A DNA stretch of 64,000 nt. It comes from Hyphomicrobiales bacterium. GTDB taxonomy: Bacteria > Pseudomonadota > Alphaproteobacteria > Rhizobiales > Xanthobacteraceae. Each line of letters opens with the position of its first letter. The stretch's first letter is position 1. The stretch is from contig JAKFYI010000003.1 in NCBI GenBank assembly GCA_021730985.1, positions 62,001 through 126,000 on the forward strand, given 5' to 3'. A program made the translations under genes and the position numbers. Positions 26,430 through 35,708 of this stretch are shown here, in pieces. The notes under the pieces are model-generated. The model had not been told where the DNA came from, did no database searches, and was given only the letters and a program-made list of their open reading frames with translations.

Positions 26430-27005
26430 ATGAAGCTGCGAACGCGCAAGTGGTTCAGTTTCGTGGAGCACCAGTTGGATCACGCAAACCAGCAGGGCGT
26501 GCCGTTGCGGAAGGTCGCCGTCGTGGCCGTTGTGGAAAATCCTTATGCTGGGAAGCAGGTCGAAGACCTTGGGCCGATGATCGCCGCGAGCGAGGAACTT
26601 GGGCGCGATATGGGCAAACTGCTGGCCGAAACGCTCGGACCTTACGAGATTCAGAGCTACGGCAAGGCCGGAATTGCCGGGCTCGCGGGCGAGCAAGAGC
26701 ACGCCAACGCGCTTCTCACCACCACATTCGCAAACCCGCTGCGCGACATGGTCGGCGGCGGCAAGGCCTGGATTTCCTCGTTCACCAAGCGCGCGGCGCC
26801 CGGAGTGCCGATCGACGTGCCGCTGGCGTGCAAGGACGCGCTCTACGTCCGTTCGCACTATGACGGCATGACCGTGCTGTTGCCCGACGCGCCGTCGGCC
26901 GACGAAATCGCCGTCATCTTCTGCGTCGCCAACCGCGGCAGGATTGGCGCGCGCGTCGGCGGACTGAAGTTCGACGAGATGAAGGGCCAGGACGGGCTGG
27001 TCTAG
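26430..27005 (+). CDS. amino acid synthesis family protein (AA_synth, PF06684-type)
   Basis: A 191-residue protein beginning MKLRTRKWFSFVEHQLDHAN, preceded by AGGAGAGG. VAVVAVVENPYAGKQVEDL and EIQSYGKAGIAGLAGEQEHANALL are the words I associate with the family that was once linked to histidine or amino-acid synthesis; its biochemical function remains unclear. These genes often sit in catabolic clusters with amidohydrolases, as here: the enamidase-like gene begins 18 nt after the stop on the same transcript. Confidence 0.82.
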   Translation: MKLRTRKWFSFVEHQLDHANQQGVPLRKVAVVAVVENPYAGKQVEDLGPMIAASEELGRDMGKLLAETLGPYEIQSYGKAGIAGLAGEQEHANALLTTTFANPLRDMVGGGKAWISSFTKRAAPGVPIDVPLACKDALYVRSHYDGMTVLLPDAPSADEIAVIFCVANRGRIGARVGGLKFDEMKGQDGLV

Positions 27006-27023
27006 GCGCAAGGCGGTAGGGTG

Positions 27024-28220
27024 ATGAAGACGGCTATCGTCAATCTGGGTTCGATCCTGACCGGCGACTGGCGCGACCCGGTAGCGCCGGGCGACTCGAT
27101 CGTCATGGACGGCGGCAAGATCGTTACGGTCGGCACGGCCTCCGCCGCTCAGGTGGAATCATGTGACGTCGTCATCGACGCCGCGGGCACCATCGCGATC
27201 CCCGGGCTGATCGATTCCCACGTCCACATCACGTTTGGCGACTACACGCCGCGCCAGCGGACGGTGGGCTTTCTCGAAAGCTACGTGCATGGCGGCACAA
27301 CCACCTCCATCACCGCTTCGGAGGTGCACGTTCCCGGCCGGCCCAAGGATCCCGAGGGGGTGAAGGCGCTGGCCGTCGCTGCAATGAAATGCTTCGAGCA
27401 CTACCGCCCGGGCGGGATGCGGGTCTGCGCGGGCTCCGTGATCCTGGAACCCGGATTGGTCGAGAGCGATTTCGCCGAGCTTGCCAGCAAGGGCGTTTGG
27501 CTTGCGAAGGCGGGCTTCGGCGCGTTCGAAACGCCGTTTGAATACGCGCCGATGATCGGCTGGGCGAAGAAGCACGGCATGATCACCACCGTGCACACCG
27601 GTGGCTCCTCGATCCCCGGCTCATCGGGAATCTGGGCGGACCACCTGATCGCGATGCAGCCGCACGTTTCGTTTCACGTCAACGGCGGCCCGATCGCCAT
27701 GCCGGACCGGGACTTTCCGCGTCTGGTGAACGAAACCAGCATCGCGCTGCAGCTTTGCACTGCGGGCAACCTGCGGACCTGTCTGTGGACGGCGGAGTTG
27801 TTGCGGGACGCCGGGCAGTTCGAGCGGCTGCTGATCGCGACGGATACGCCGACCGGAAGCGGCATCATGCCGCTCGGCATGCTCTACACGATCAGCCATA
27901 TCGCGAGCCTCGCCAAGATTCCGGTCGAATGGGCGATCTCCGCGGCGACCGGAAACAACGCCGATGTCTACCGGCTCAACAGCGGCTATCTCCGTCCGGG
28001 CTGCGACGCCGATGTCGTATTGATCGACGCCTGCGCCGGCGGCTCGCAGGACAACGCCCTCGATGCGCTGCGCAACGGCGATATCGCAGCCGTGCCCGCC
28101 GTGATTTCGGACGGCGTGCCGCGCTTTGTCGGGCGCAGCCGCAACACGCCGGGATCGATCAGGGATGTCCGGGTCGCAAGCTGCAAGCTGCCGCGCGACT
28201 TTTCCGGCAGCGCACACTAG
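27024..28220 (+). CDS. enamidase-like amidohydrolase
   Basis: A 398-residue metal-dependent amidohydrolase resembling enamidase of Eubacterium barkeri nicotinate fermentation, which hydrolyses a cyclic enamide. The common words are DSHVHITFGDYTPRQ (metal-binding H-x-H), HGGTTTSITASEVHVPGRPK, TTVHTGGSSIPGSSG, HVNGGPIA, TDTPTGSGIMPLGML (metal Asp) and the C-terminal SRNTPGS. I infer hydrolysis of a cyclic amide or enamide. GTG at 27021 is an alternative start three bases earlier. It forms a unit with the AA_synth gene and is convergent with the crotonase at 28236. Confidence 0.85.
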   Translation: MKTAIVNLGSILTGDWRDPVAPGDSIVMDGGKIVTVGTASAAQVESCDVVIDAAGTIAIPGLIDSHVHITFGDYTPRQRTVGFLESYVHGGTTTSITASEVHVPGRPKDPEGVKALAVAAMKCFEHYRPGGMRVCAGSVILEPGLVESDFAELASKGVWLAKAGFGAFETPFEYAPMIGWAKKHGMITTVHTGGSSIPGSSGIWADHLIAMQPHVSFHVNGGPIAMPDRDFPRLVNETSIALQLCTAGNLRTCLWTAELLRDAGQFERLLIATDTPTGSGIMPLGMLYTISHIASLAKIPVEWAISAATGNNADVYRLNSGYLRPGCDADVVLIDACAGGSQDNALDALRNGDIAAVPAVISDGVPRFVGRSRNTPGSIRDVRVASCKLPRDFSGSAH

Positions 28221-28235
28221 CGCGCGTTTCAGAGA

Positions 28236-28925
28236 TCAGTGCTTCGGCGCCGCGAACTTGGTCTGCTCGACCAGCGCGAATGCCGCACGGGCCTGTGCGG
28301 GCACCGTCCCGAGCGCCTGGAAGTGTCGCTTGCACGCGGACAGAACGGCCGGGTCCCGTGCCGCAAGCTCGGCGACCAGGCCGTCCACGGTGGCATTCAG
28401 CGATGCCGCCGGAACCAGCCGCGACACCAGACCCATCTGGAGCGCTGCCGCGGCATCGATCTCACGGCCGGTCAGCACCGCGTCGAGCGCGTGCTTCGGG
28501 GCCAGATGTTCGCCGATCACCGACATGATGAACATCGGCGGGATGCCGTGCGCCACCTCGTCCAGCGCGAATGTCGCATCGTCGCTCGCAATCGCGAGAT
28601 CGGATCGCATGACCAGTCCGACACCCAAGCCGCGGGCGCGGCCGCGCACCGCCGAAACGAGCACTCCCGGCAATTCCGCCACTGCGGCGTTCAGGTCGCT
28701 GACCACGCTGAAGGCATCGTAGGGCGTGCCGGATTTCGGCTCGTGGCGGTCACGGCCAAGGCAGAAGTCGGCGCCTTCTCCCGTCAGCGTGACCACGGCA
28801 GCGCCGGACAGTTCACGAAAGGTGTCGCGAAGCTTCCGCACCAGGTCCGCTGTCAGGGCGTTGCCTTCGGCGGAGCGGCGGATGGTGACGCGCGCCACCG
28901 GACCTTTCACGTCGCACGTTATCAT
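28236..28925 (-). CDS. enoyl-CoA hydratase/isomerase family protein (crotonase)
   Basis: A 229-residue crotonase-fold protein, short for the family. Oxyanion-hole words are GADFCLGRD and VRGRARGLGVGLVMRSDLAI; the latter replaces the common GxAxGGG loop and lacks the Glu of the first catalytic position. DDATFALDEVAHGIPPM occupies the second catalytic region. The activity may be an isomerase, thioesterase or a hydrolase rather than a standard hydratase. It is convergent with the enamidase-like gene. Confidence 0.88.
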   Translation of the reverse strand: MITCDVKGPVARVTIRRSAEGNALTADLVRKLRDTFRELSGAAVVTLTGEGADFCLGRDRHEPKSGTPYDAFSVVSDLNAAVAELPGVLVSAVRGRARGLGVGLVMRSDLAIASDDATFALDEVAHGIPPMFIMSVIGEHLAPKHALDAVLTGREIDAAAALQMGLVSRLVPAASLNATVDGLVAELAARDPAVLSACKRHFQALGTVPAQARAAFALVEQTKFAAPKH

Positions 28926-29013
28926 GATGGACTTTCGTGTTGGCCTGAGCCCATGATTCTGTCCTGCCGTTGAACGCGAAGCAACCGTCGCGTCGTTTAT
29001 CTCCTGGGATCAC

Positions 29014-29853
29014 ATGACCAGACTGGCCGTCACCGGCGCCTCGGGATTTCTCGGATGTCACGTTCTCGCGGCGCTGTCGCAGACGGATGCCGAAATCGTG
29101 GCCCATGCGCGCACGTTGCGGCCGGAGCAGGCGGCCTCGCCGGGCTTGCGCTGGACGGCCTTTGATATCGCGGCATCCGATGACGCGTTCGAGCGGCTGG
29201 GTCGGCCGGACACCGTCATTCATCTCGCCTGGGCTGGGCTGCCGAATTATCTGTCGCCGGCACACCTCGAGATTGAACTCCCGGCCCAGGTGAGTTTCCT
29301 GCGCGGTCTGGCCGCGTCAGGGCTGAAGCGGCTGGTGGTGGCCGGCACTTGCTTTGAATATGGCATGCAGTCGGGATGCCTGAGCGAAGGCACGGCGGCG
29401 GCGCCTGCGAATCCTTACGGCGCGGCCAAGGACAGGTTGCGCCGCGAGTTGGAGCAGTTGAGAGATGCGACGCCGTTCGATCTGCGCTGGCTGCGGCTGT
29501 TCTATCTCTACGGCAGCAGGCAGGGACCGGCGTCGCTCTATTCGCAGTTCACCGCCGCTGCCGCGCGCGGCGACAAGCGGTTCGATATGTCGCCGGGCAA
29601 CCAGGTGCGTGACTTCATGCCGGTGGAGGAGGCGGCGTCGGCGATTGCCGCCGTGGCGATGGTGCCCCAGGCGCCGGCCATTCTCAACGTTTGCTCCGGG
29701 ACACCGGTCACAGTCCTCAGCCTGGTCGAGCGTTGGCGCGCGGACCGGGCGGCCGATATCGAGCTCAATCCCGGGGTCTTCCCGTATCCGGCCTACGAGC
29801 CCTTCGCGTTCTGGGGCGACAACGGCCGGCTGCGCAGCCTGCTCGGCCGGTGA
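29014..29853 (+). CDS. NAD-dependent epimerase/reductase, extended SDR
   Basis: A 279-residue sugar-nucleotide-type SDR. GASGFLG (8-14) binds NAD(P). The catalytic Tyr-x3-Lys is YGAAK, with Thr/Cys in AGTCFEYG at the place of the catalytic Ser/Thr. RLFYLYGSRQGPASL, then FDMSPGNQVRDFMPVEEAAS, are family words. At under 300 residues it resembles CDP- or dTDP-4-keto-sugar reductases as much as epimerases. It opens the glycan region and could supply the final reduction for the CDP-sugar made by genes at 38378-41972; that link is inference. Confidence 0.88.
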   Translation: MTRLAVTGASGFLGCHVLAALSQTDAEIVAHARTLRPEQAASPGLRWTAFDIAASDDAFERLGRPDTVIHLAWAGLPNYLSPAHLEIELPAQVSFLRGLAASGLKRLVVAGTCFEYGMQSGCLSEGTAAAPANPYGAAKDRLRRELEQLRDATPFDLRWLRLFYLYGSRQGPASLYSQFTAAAARGDKRFDMSPGNQVRDFMPVEEAASAIAAVAMVPQAPAILNVCSGTPVTVLSLVERWRADRAADIELNPGVFPYPAYEPFAFWGDNGRLRSLLGR

Positions 29854-30019
29854 ATGCCGCTTGAGCCATCGGCCCGGCGAATCATTTTGCATCGGCCGCG
29901 CGGCGGCTTGGCTTGCGGCCGTCCAAAGACGTTCGTTTCCAGATGGTTACCGGGCTTCGCAAATCTTTACCCGATCTTAGAGGTTATCTGGGGAATGTTG
30001 GTTAACGGCGGAGCCTTTT

Positions 30020-31693
30020 GTGAAAAAAGTACTCTTCATCATCCCCCCCTATTTCAACGCCGACGACTATCTCAACAAAAGTCGTGCCGCGGTGCTGCCG
30101 GCATTCACCGTGCCCTACGGCATCCTTTCGCTGCAGAGCTATCTCAACGCCAACTGCAAGTCGCCGGTCGATCTGCAACTGCTCGACCTCAACGTCACGC
30201 TGCAGAGGCTGGTCGATGAATGCTTCGCCGGCGACTACATGGAATTCTTCCGGCGCGAGATCATCGAACGGCTGCGCGAGTTCAGCCCGCATTTCGCCGG
30301 CGTATCGGCGCTGTTCAATTCGTCGAACCGCTACATCCAGGACATCGTCAAAGTTTGCAAGGATCACGACCCGGAGGTCATCACGCTGGCCGGCGGTGGA
30401 CTGCCGTCCGCGGCCTACAAGCTGATGCTGGAGGCGTGCCCGGAGCTCGACGCGATCTGCAAGGGCGAGGGCGAACTGCCGCTGCGCGAACTGCTCGATG
30501 CCGACGATCCGATGCAGGTGATCCGGGCGCACAAGTCTTGGATCGGCCGCGAAGGTCTGGCGGCGAAGAAGGTGCCGGAACACACGTTCATCGACGACCT
30601 CGATGACATCCCGCCGTTCGGCTACGAAGGGATCAATCTGGATTTCTACAACAACCGCAGCATCGACAAGCAGTACGCCGGAAAGCCGAAGCGCGAAATG
30701 GCGATCCACACCTCGCGCGGCTGCCCGTTCCTGTGCGTGTTCTGCTCCAATCCTTCGTTGCACGGCCGCAAGGTGCGCACGATGTCGATCGAGCGCGTGA
30801 TCGCCGACGTGCGGCGTATGAAGGAGCAGTTCGGCATGACTGTCCTGCTGCTGGAGGACGATCATTTCTTCAACGACAAAGAGCGCGCCAAGCAGATCCT
30901 GCGGGAATTGGCGGCGCTGGGCATTCGCGTCGAGTTTCCGAACGGCGTCGCCGTCTATGCGATCGACGATGAGGTGGCCGAGCTGTTCTCCAGGGCCGGG
31001 GTGTCGGCGGTGGCGTTGGCGGTCGAATCGGGCTCCGATCACGTCCTCAACAACATCATTCGAAAACCGCTGAAGAAGCGGCTGATCCGCCCCGCCGTCG
31101 AGGCGCTGCGCAAGTTCAACGTCCGCTCCCACGTCTTCATCGTGATCGGGCTGCCCGGCGAGCAGGACGAGCACCGCGACGAAACAATGCAGATGCTGTT
31201 GGACTCAGGGTTCGACTGGGTTCACGTCTATCTGGCGATGCCGATCTTCGGCAGCCGCCTCTACGACATCTGCGTCGAGAACGGCTACATCGAGAACACC
31301 AATTCGCAGGATTTCGTGGCCACCAAGTCGGTGATCCGCGCGCCGGGGATCGATCCGGTCAAGCTCGAGGCATTTGCCTATGAGATGCAGATCCGCGTCA
31401 ACTTCGTCGATAATCACAACATGAAGATCGGCCGTTACGACGTGCCGATGGACTACCTGAAGAACGTCGTGACCAAATATCCCGATCACGCCTTCGGCCA
31501 TTACTTCCTCTCGAAGTGCTATCGCCACACCGGCGACGTGACTCTGGCGGACGAGCACCTGGATCGTTTCCTCGACATTTGCGCGCGCGATACCTGGTGG
31601 AACGCGATGGCCGAGAAATACGGCGTGCACTTTGCCGCGACCCGCGCACCTTCCGCGGCGATTGGGCATTCACTCGAAGCAGCCTTGAATTGA
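30020..31693 (+). CDS. B12-binding radical SAM protein
   Basis: A 557-residue protein starting with GTG at 30020. The N-terminal domain (to about 190) looks like a cobalamin-binding domain and lacks an obvious DxHxxG. The radical SAM core follows with CPFLCVFC (C-x3-C-x2-C, near residue 235) binding the 4Fe-4S cluster and VALAVESGSD later in the barrel. The last 70 residues (ATKYPDHAFGHYFLSKCYR, then a second TPR-like helix pair) resemble a tetratricopeptide repeat. Class B radical SAM enzymes commonly methylate unactivated carbons; the target here may be a glycan or lipid. It ends convergent to the CmcI-like gene. Confidence 0.92.
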   Translation: MKKVLFIIPPYFNADDYLNKSRAAVLPAFTVPYGILSLQSYLNANCKSPVDLQLLDLNVTLQRLVDECFAGDYMEFFRREIIERLREFSPHFAGVSALFNSSNRYIQDIVKVCKDHDPEVITLAGGGLPSAAYKLMLEACPELDAICKGEGELPLRELLDADDPMQVIRAHKSWIGREGLAAKKVPEHTFIDDLDDIPPFGYEGINLDFYNNRSIDKQYAGKPKREMAIHTSRGCPFLCVFCSNPSLHGRKVRTMSIERVIADVRRMKEQFGMTVLLLEDDHFFNDKERAKQILRELAALGIRVEFPNGVAVYAIDDEVAELFSRAGVSAVALAVESGSDHVLNNIIRKPLKKRLIRPAVEALRKFNVRSHVFIVIGLPGEQDEHRDETMQMLLDSGFDWVHVYLAMPIFGSRLYDICVENGYIENTNSQDFVATKSVIRAPGIDPVKLEAFAYEMQIRVNFVDNHNMKIGRYDVPMDYLKNVVTKYPDHAFGHYFLSKCYRHTGDVTLADEHLDRFLDICARDTWWNAMAEKYGVHFAATRAPSAAIGHSLEAALN

Positions 31694-31708
31694 AAACGAG
31701 GCCTCGCG

Positions 31709-32527
31709 CTAGATGCGCTTGAGAAAGCCGTCCGGCGACGCCGTGATCGAGATCTTGTGCTCGATGGTGCGGTCGTATTCCAGTTGAAGGGCCGAGCCGT
31801 CGTGCGCCTTGCGGCCTTCGCCGCTCAGCCGCTTCAGATACTCCCACACGGCGGTCTTCGGGTTGTTGCCTTTGCCCCAGGGCCGGTCGGCGCACATTTC
31901 CGGCGGCAGGTCTTCGACGCCGGTGTCCCAGACCACGCAATACGATCCCTTGCTGACGTAAGGCGCGTAAAGCTCCAACTCCTCCAGCACATGATCGTGG
32001 GTGTGGTTGGAATCCAGGAACACCATGGTGCGGTCGTAGCCCTTGGCGTGGGCCGCGACCTGGCTTGCGATCTCGGGCGCAACCGATGAGCCTTGGATGG
32101 CGTGGATCTTGTGCCGCATCGGATGGGCGTCGATCGCCGCGCGGTTGTGGGCGCGGATGTCGATATCGACGCCCACGACTTTGCGCCGGCTGGCCTTGGG
32201 ATCGAGCGTCGTACCCGCTTCGATGGCATCGCAATAGTCCATGAGTGCGAGGATCGAGGCACTCATCACCAGCGAGCCGCCGTGCGCGATACCGGTCTCG
32301 ATAATGAGGTCCGGGCGGCAAGCCCAGACCAGTTCCTGCACGGCATACAGGTCCTGCGGCACCTGGATGACGGGCCGTCCCAACCAGGTGAAGTTCTGCG
32401 CGTAGTTGTGGCCGATGCAGGCGTGGACCCAGGCCTGCGACAAATCCCGGAACCCGGGGTCCTTGCCGATGCCCTCGACGTTGCGGCGGACATACTCGGC
32501 GAATTGCTGCTCGGGTGTGGTGCTCAT
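31709..32527 (-). CDS. CmcI-type (cephalosporin hydroxylase family) SAM-dependent methyltransferase
   Basis: A 272-residue methyltransferase-fold protein of the family named after CmcI and also including rhamnosyl O-methyltransferases. Core words: LIIETGIAHGGSLVMSASIL (SAM-binding Gly loop), KVVGVDIDIRAHNR, MVFLDSNHTHDHVLEELE and GSYCVVWDTGVEDLP. O-methylation of a sugar is the likely role in this setting. The ATG at 32527 overlaps the stop of the preceding FkbM gene (ATGA), so the third gene of this operon is translationally coupled. Confidence 0.9.
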   Translation of the reverse strand: MSTTPEQQFAEYVRRNVEGIGKDPGFRDLSQAWVHACIGHNYAQNFTWLGRPVIQVPQDLYAVQELVWACRPDLIIETGIAHGGSLVMSASILALMDYCDAIEAGTTLDPKASRRKVVGVDIDIRAHNRAAIDAHPMRHKIHAIQGSSVAPEIASQVAAHAKGYDRTMVFLDSNHTHDHVLEELELYAPYVSKGSYCVVWDTGVEDLPPEMCADRPWGKGNNPKTAVWEYLKRLSGEGRKAHDGSALQLEYDRTIEHKISITASPDGFLKRI

Positions 32528-33267
32528 TGCGTCTGCGCGGTCCCGGCGTTTGTGCAGTGGATGTCCCACCATCGTGTGCGCGGCGCGAGGCGATGGCCTT
32601 GAAGATCCCGCACCGAAGTCGAATAGAGCGCGACCATGTCCGGATGGGACAGCCATTCCCCCGGCAGTTCGCCGCCGAACGGGCCTGACGATCCCGCCGG
32701 GAATGCACGTCCGGTCGTGGCATCGGTCATCTGGGGAACGGTGGACTGGTCGAGCAGCTTGAAGGCGTCGTAGCCGCATGACGCCAGCGTCGTCATGTAC
32801 TCGAAGCCGAAGCGGCAGTCCTCGACGCTGACGTAGAGCGGCAGCACGTCGCTGCCGCGCAACTGTCCGAGCACGATGTGATCGACACCTTCGACATCGA
32901 TCTTCAGGTAGTGGGGCACGCCGAATTCGCCGAACAGGCCGTCGAGCGTGACGCAGCGCACGCTGATTTCCTTGCAGCGGCTGGCATCGCGCCCGGCCCA
33001 GCCGATGTCGATGCTGCTCCAGTGATCGTTGTCGAGGTTGACGAAGAAGGTCGTCTCGCCGGCGATCTCCCAGATCGCTGCATTGAGGACGGTGAGGCGG
33101 CCCTGTTCGATTTCGGCGGCAAACCGCCGTCTCGCGCTCTCGCACAGCGCCGGATTGGCATCGAGCGCAACCACATTGTAGCCGCGGCACAAATAGAAGC
33201 CCGTGTCGTCGCCGTTGTTCATGCCGAGATCGAAAATCAGCCGGCTGTCTTTGGCGAAGCGGGTCAT
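32524..33267 (-). CDS. FkbM family methyltransferase, small
   Basis: A 247-residue SAM-dependent methyltransferase: LIFDLGMNNGDDTGFYLCRG is the SAM-binding loop, VALDANPALC the acidic strand end, and HYLKIDVEGVDHIVLGQL the FkbM hallmark (KIDVEG). Members methylate sugar hydroxyls or antibiotic oxygens. The start at 33267 overlaps the stop of the large FkbM gene by 4 nt and its own stop overlaps the next start, so it is central to a fully coupled three-methyltransferase operon. Confidence 0.9.
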   Translation of the reverse strand: MTRFAKDSRLIFDLGMNNGDDTGFYLCRGYNVVALDANPALCESARRRFAAEIEQGRLTVLNAAIWEIAGETTFFVNLDNDHWSSIDIGWAGRDASRCKEISVRCVTLDGLFGEFGVPHYLKIDVEGVDHIVLGQLRGSDVLPLYVSVEDCRFGFEYMTTLASCGYDAFKLLDQSTVPQMTDATTGRAFPAGSSGPFGGELPGEWLSHPDMVALYSTSVRDLQGHRLAPRTRWWDIHCTNAGTAQTQ

Positions 33268-34496
33268 CCGGCCCTCTCGTCCGGGATCGCGTAGATCACC
33301 GCGCCGGTCCCGCACCAGGAGTGCGCGCGAAACAGGAAGCGGTAGCCGGGCAGGGCGTCCATCAGCCAGGCTGCGGTTTTCCAGATGCCGTCGGCGTTGT
33401 GATAGACGGTCGCTGCGACGATCGGGCGGCAACGGGCGAGGGTTTGTCGCGCGCCTTTGAGGGCGTCGAGTTCAGAGCCTTCCAGATGCAGCTTGATGAA
33501 GGTTGGCGACAGGCCGAGCGCATCGACCGGGCGCACCGCGACTTGCGTATGACCCGTGCCGGAAAGCTGCGACGCGTAGCCAAGCCCCGCGTGGAATGTT
33601 GCATTGCCCTCGGTTTCCGCGAGCGCGCAGTCGAGAACCGACACGCGAGTATCGTCCGGCAGCCAGGATTGGAGTTGGTCGAGTAGCACCGTGCGGCTGG
33701 TAGCGTCGGGCTCGACGGCGACGATCCGGTCGAACGCGGCTTGGGTCTGTTTTATGAAGGCCTCGATCACGCTGCCGTGGTGAGCGCCACCATCCAGGAA
33801 GACCTCGCCGTTGTGCAGCACCTGCACAATCTCCGGGATGAAGAAGCGCGCGCAATCCGGCACTGGGGCCGCATCGAACGTCCATTCCTCGCGCAGCCGC
33901 CGCCAGGCGAGGAACTGCAGATGGTGCGCGCGTGAGACATCGTCGTCCCAGCGCGAAAGGACGGCGGCCGTCTTTGCCTGCTCGTCCGCCGATAGCGGAG
34001 GCGCAAACCAGCCGTTTGACAGCGGGTGCCGGTGCCGGAAGTTCTCCGCCCAATCGTAGAACGGGACGATGTCCTGAAAGCCGAGCCGTGACAGTGAACG
34101 CTCCATCGGCACATAGGGCGAGGTTGCGATGCTGACCGCGAGCCGCAGCCGCCGCTTGTCGCGGTCCGTCACATCGTCCGGGTGGTACAGCGGCACGCCG
34201 GACCAGGCCAGGTCGTCGGCCATTTGCCGGGCGTTGCGGTCCACGACCATGACGAAGTCGTGACCGACTGCCTTGACGAAATCGCGGGCGAGGCGGCCCA
34301 GATTGCCTGCGCCATAGAGCGCCAGCGGCCGGTCGGTCGAAGGCGGCGCGAACCGGCAGGGCGTGGCGGCCAGCTCCTCAAGTAAGGCCGCAGCCTCACG
34401 GCTATCGGGCAGGCGGGCGAACGAGCGGGCGCGGTGCAGCGGTGCACCGCCCGCATTGGACGGGTCGATCGCTATCGCTTGTTCGGCCAGCGCCAT
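33264..34496 (-). CDS. FkbM methyltransferase with N-terminal Rossmann domain
   Basis: A 410-residue two-domain protein. Residues about 55-160 look like a dinucleotide- or sugar-binding Rossmann domain (ALYGAGNLGRLARDFVKAVG, FVMVVDRN, WSGVPLYHPDD). Residues about 225-405 are an FkbM methyltransferase (GEVFLDGGAHHGSVIEAF, RIVAVEPDATSR, TFIKLHLEGSELDALKGA). The start at 34496 is preferred; an upstream TTG at 34544 is the only longer option. It is the first gene of the operon and is divergent from the SPASM gene at 34623 across an AT-rich 126 nt that should contain both promoters. Confidence 0.85.
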   Translation of the reverse strand: MALAEQAIAIDPSNAGGAPLHRARSFARLPDSREAAALLEELAATPCRFAPPSTDRPLALYGAGNLGRLARDFVKAVGHDFVMVVDRNARQMADDLAWSGVPLYHPDDVTDRDKRRLRLAVSIATSPYVPMERSLSRLGFQDIVPFYDWAENFRHRHPLSNGWFAPPLSADEQAKTAAVLSRWDDDVSRAHHLQFLAWRRLREEWTFDAAPVPDCARFFIPEIVQVLHNGEVFLDGGAHHGSVIEAFIKQTQAAFDRIVAVEPDATSRTVLLDQLQSWLPDDTRVSVLDCALAETEGNATFHAGLGYASQLSGTGHTQVAVRPVDALGLSPTFIKLHLEGSELDALKGARQTLARCRPIVAATVYHNADGIWKTAAWLMDALPGYRFLFRAHSWCGTGAVIYAIPDERAG

Positions 34497-34622
34497 GTGT
34501 CGAATGTCCAGCCCGCTGCGGCGCCCCTGCCGGAAACGTCTCAAGTGTTTGACATGTGATAACTTATTAAGTGATTCGGCGCCTCATTTGCAGCTTGGCC
34601 GCCGCCCCTCCGGCCCGGGAGC

Positions 34623-35708
34623 ATGCGCGTGAAAGCTCAAGTCAAGCCGCGAATCAATCTCGAGGGGCGCACGCCGCTCGAAACCGTCATCCCGCTCGCC
34701 ACGCCGTTTGTGGTGTTCGTCGATCCGGCCAGCTCCTGCAATTTCAAGTGCACGTTCTGTCCGACCGGGCATCGCGACATGATCGCCGAAACCGGCCGCT
34801 TCCAGGGCGTGATGAAGCTCGACGTCTTCAAGAAGGTCATCGACGACCTCGGGGCGTTCGAATCTCCCATCAAGGTGCTGCGCATGTACAAGGACGGCGA
34901 GCCGTTCTTGAACAAGCGGCTGGCCGACATGGTCGCCTATGCCAAGCGCGCCAAGTACATCGAGTACATCGACACCACGACCAACGGCACCTTTCTGACG
35001 CCGGATCGCCTCGGCCCGGTGCTGGAAGCCGGGATCGACAAGATCAACATTTCGGTCGACGGCATGGACGCGGAGGGTTACGCCCGCTTCACCGGCTTCA
35101 AGTTCGATTTCGACACGTTCGTCGAGAACGTCCGGTGGCTCTATGCCAACAAGGGTGCCTGCGAGATCGTCATCAAGATTCCGGGCGAACTGATCACCGA
35201 AGCGCAGCGCCAGCAGTTCTTCGACACGTTCGGCGATCATTGCGACCGCATCTTCGTCGAGAATTTCGCGCCGTGCTGGCCCGACTTCGACATCGAGAAG
35301 CACACCGGCGTGAAAATCTCGAAAGGCATCTACCAGCAGGACGTCGGCGACACCGATACCTGTCCGTATATCTTCTATGGCTATTCGGTGAACGCCGACG
35401 GCCTGGTCAGTTCCTGCTTCCTCGATTGGGGCCGCAAGCTGGTGATCGGCGACGTCCGGCAGCAATCCATGAAGGACATCTGGACATCAGACCTGATGAA
35501 TGCGCTGCGTCTGCAGCATCTCGAAGGCCGCCGGCGGCAGAACGGCGTGTGCGGCAATTGCGGGCAGCTCAGCCATTGCCTGCCCGATAACATCGACGCC
35601 TACCGGCCGCAATTGCTCGCCAAGTTCAAGACTCTGGTGCCGATCAACCCCGCGGTCGTGGCGCCCGGCGGGGAAAATCCCAAGTTCTCGATCGAAGCGG
35701 CCGAATGA
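34623..35708 (+). CDS. radical SAM/SPASM domain protein
   Basis: A 361-residue enzyme. The radical SAM cluster motif CNFKCTFC is at residues 39-46, with KINISVDGMDAEGY in the barrel. The C-terminal SPASM/twitch region has CPYIFYGY, GLVSSCFLDWGRKLVIGD and CGNCGQLSHC, which can hold one or two auxiliary clusters. Related SPASM enzymes modify peptides or oxidise sugars and alcohols; in a glycan cluster a carbohydrate dehydrogenase-type role is possible. Its last codons overlap the following glycosyltransferase start (ATGA). Confidence 0.92.
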   Translation: MRVKAQVKPRINLEGRTPLETVIPLATPFVVFVDPASSCNFKCTFCPTGHRDMIAETGRFQGVMKLDVFKKVIDDLGAFESPIKVLRMYKDGEPFLNKRLADMVAYAKRAKYIEYIDTTTNGTFLTPDRLGPVLEAGIDKINISVDGMDAEGYARFTGFKFDFDTFVENVRWLYANKGACEIVIKIPGELITEAQRQQFFDTFGDHCDRIFVENFAPCWPDFDIEKHTGVKISKGIYQQDVGDTDTCPYIFYGYSVNADGLVSSCFLDWGRKLVIGDVRQQSMKDIWTSDLMNALRLQHLEGRRRQNGVCGNCGQLSHCLPDNIDAYRPQLLAKFKTLVPINPAVVAPGGENPKFSIEAAE

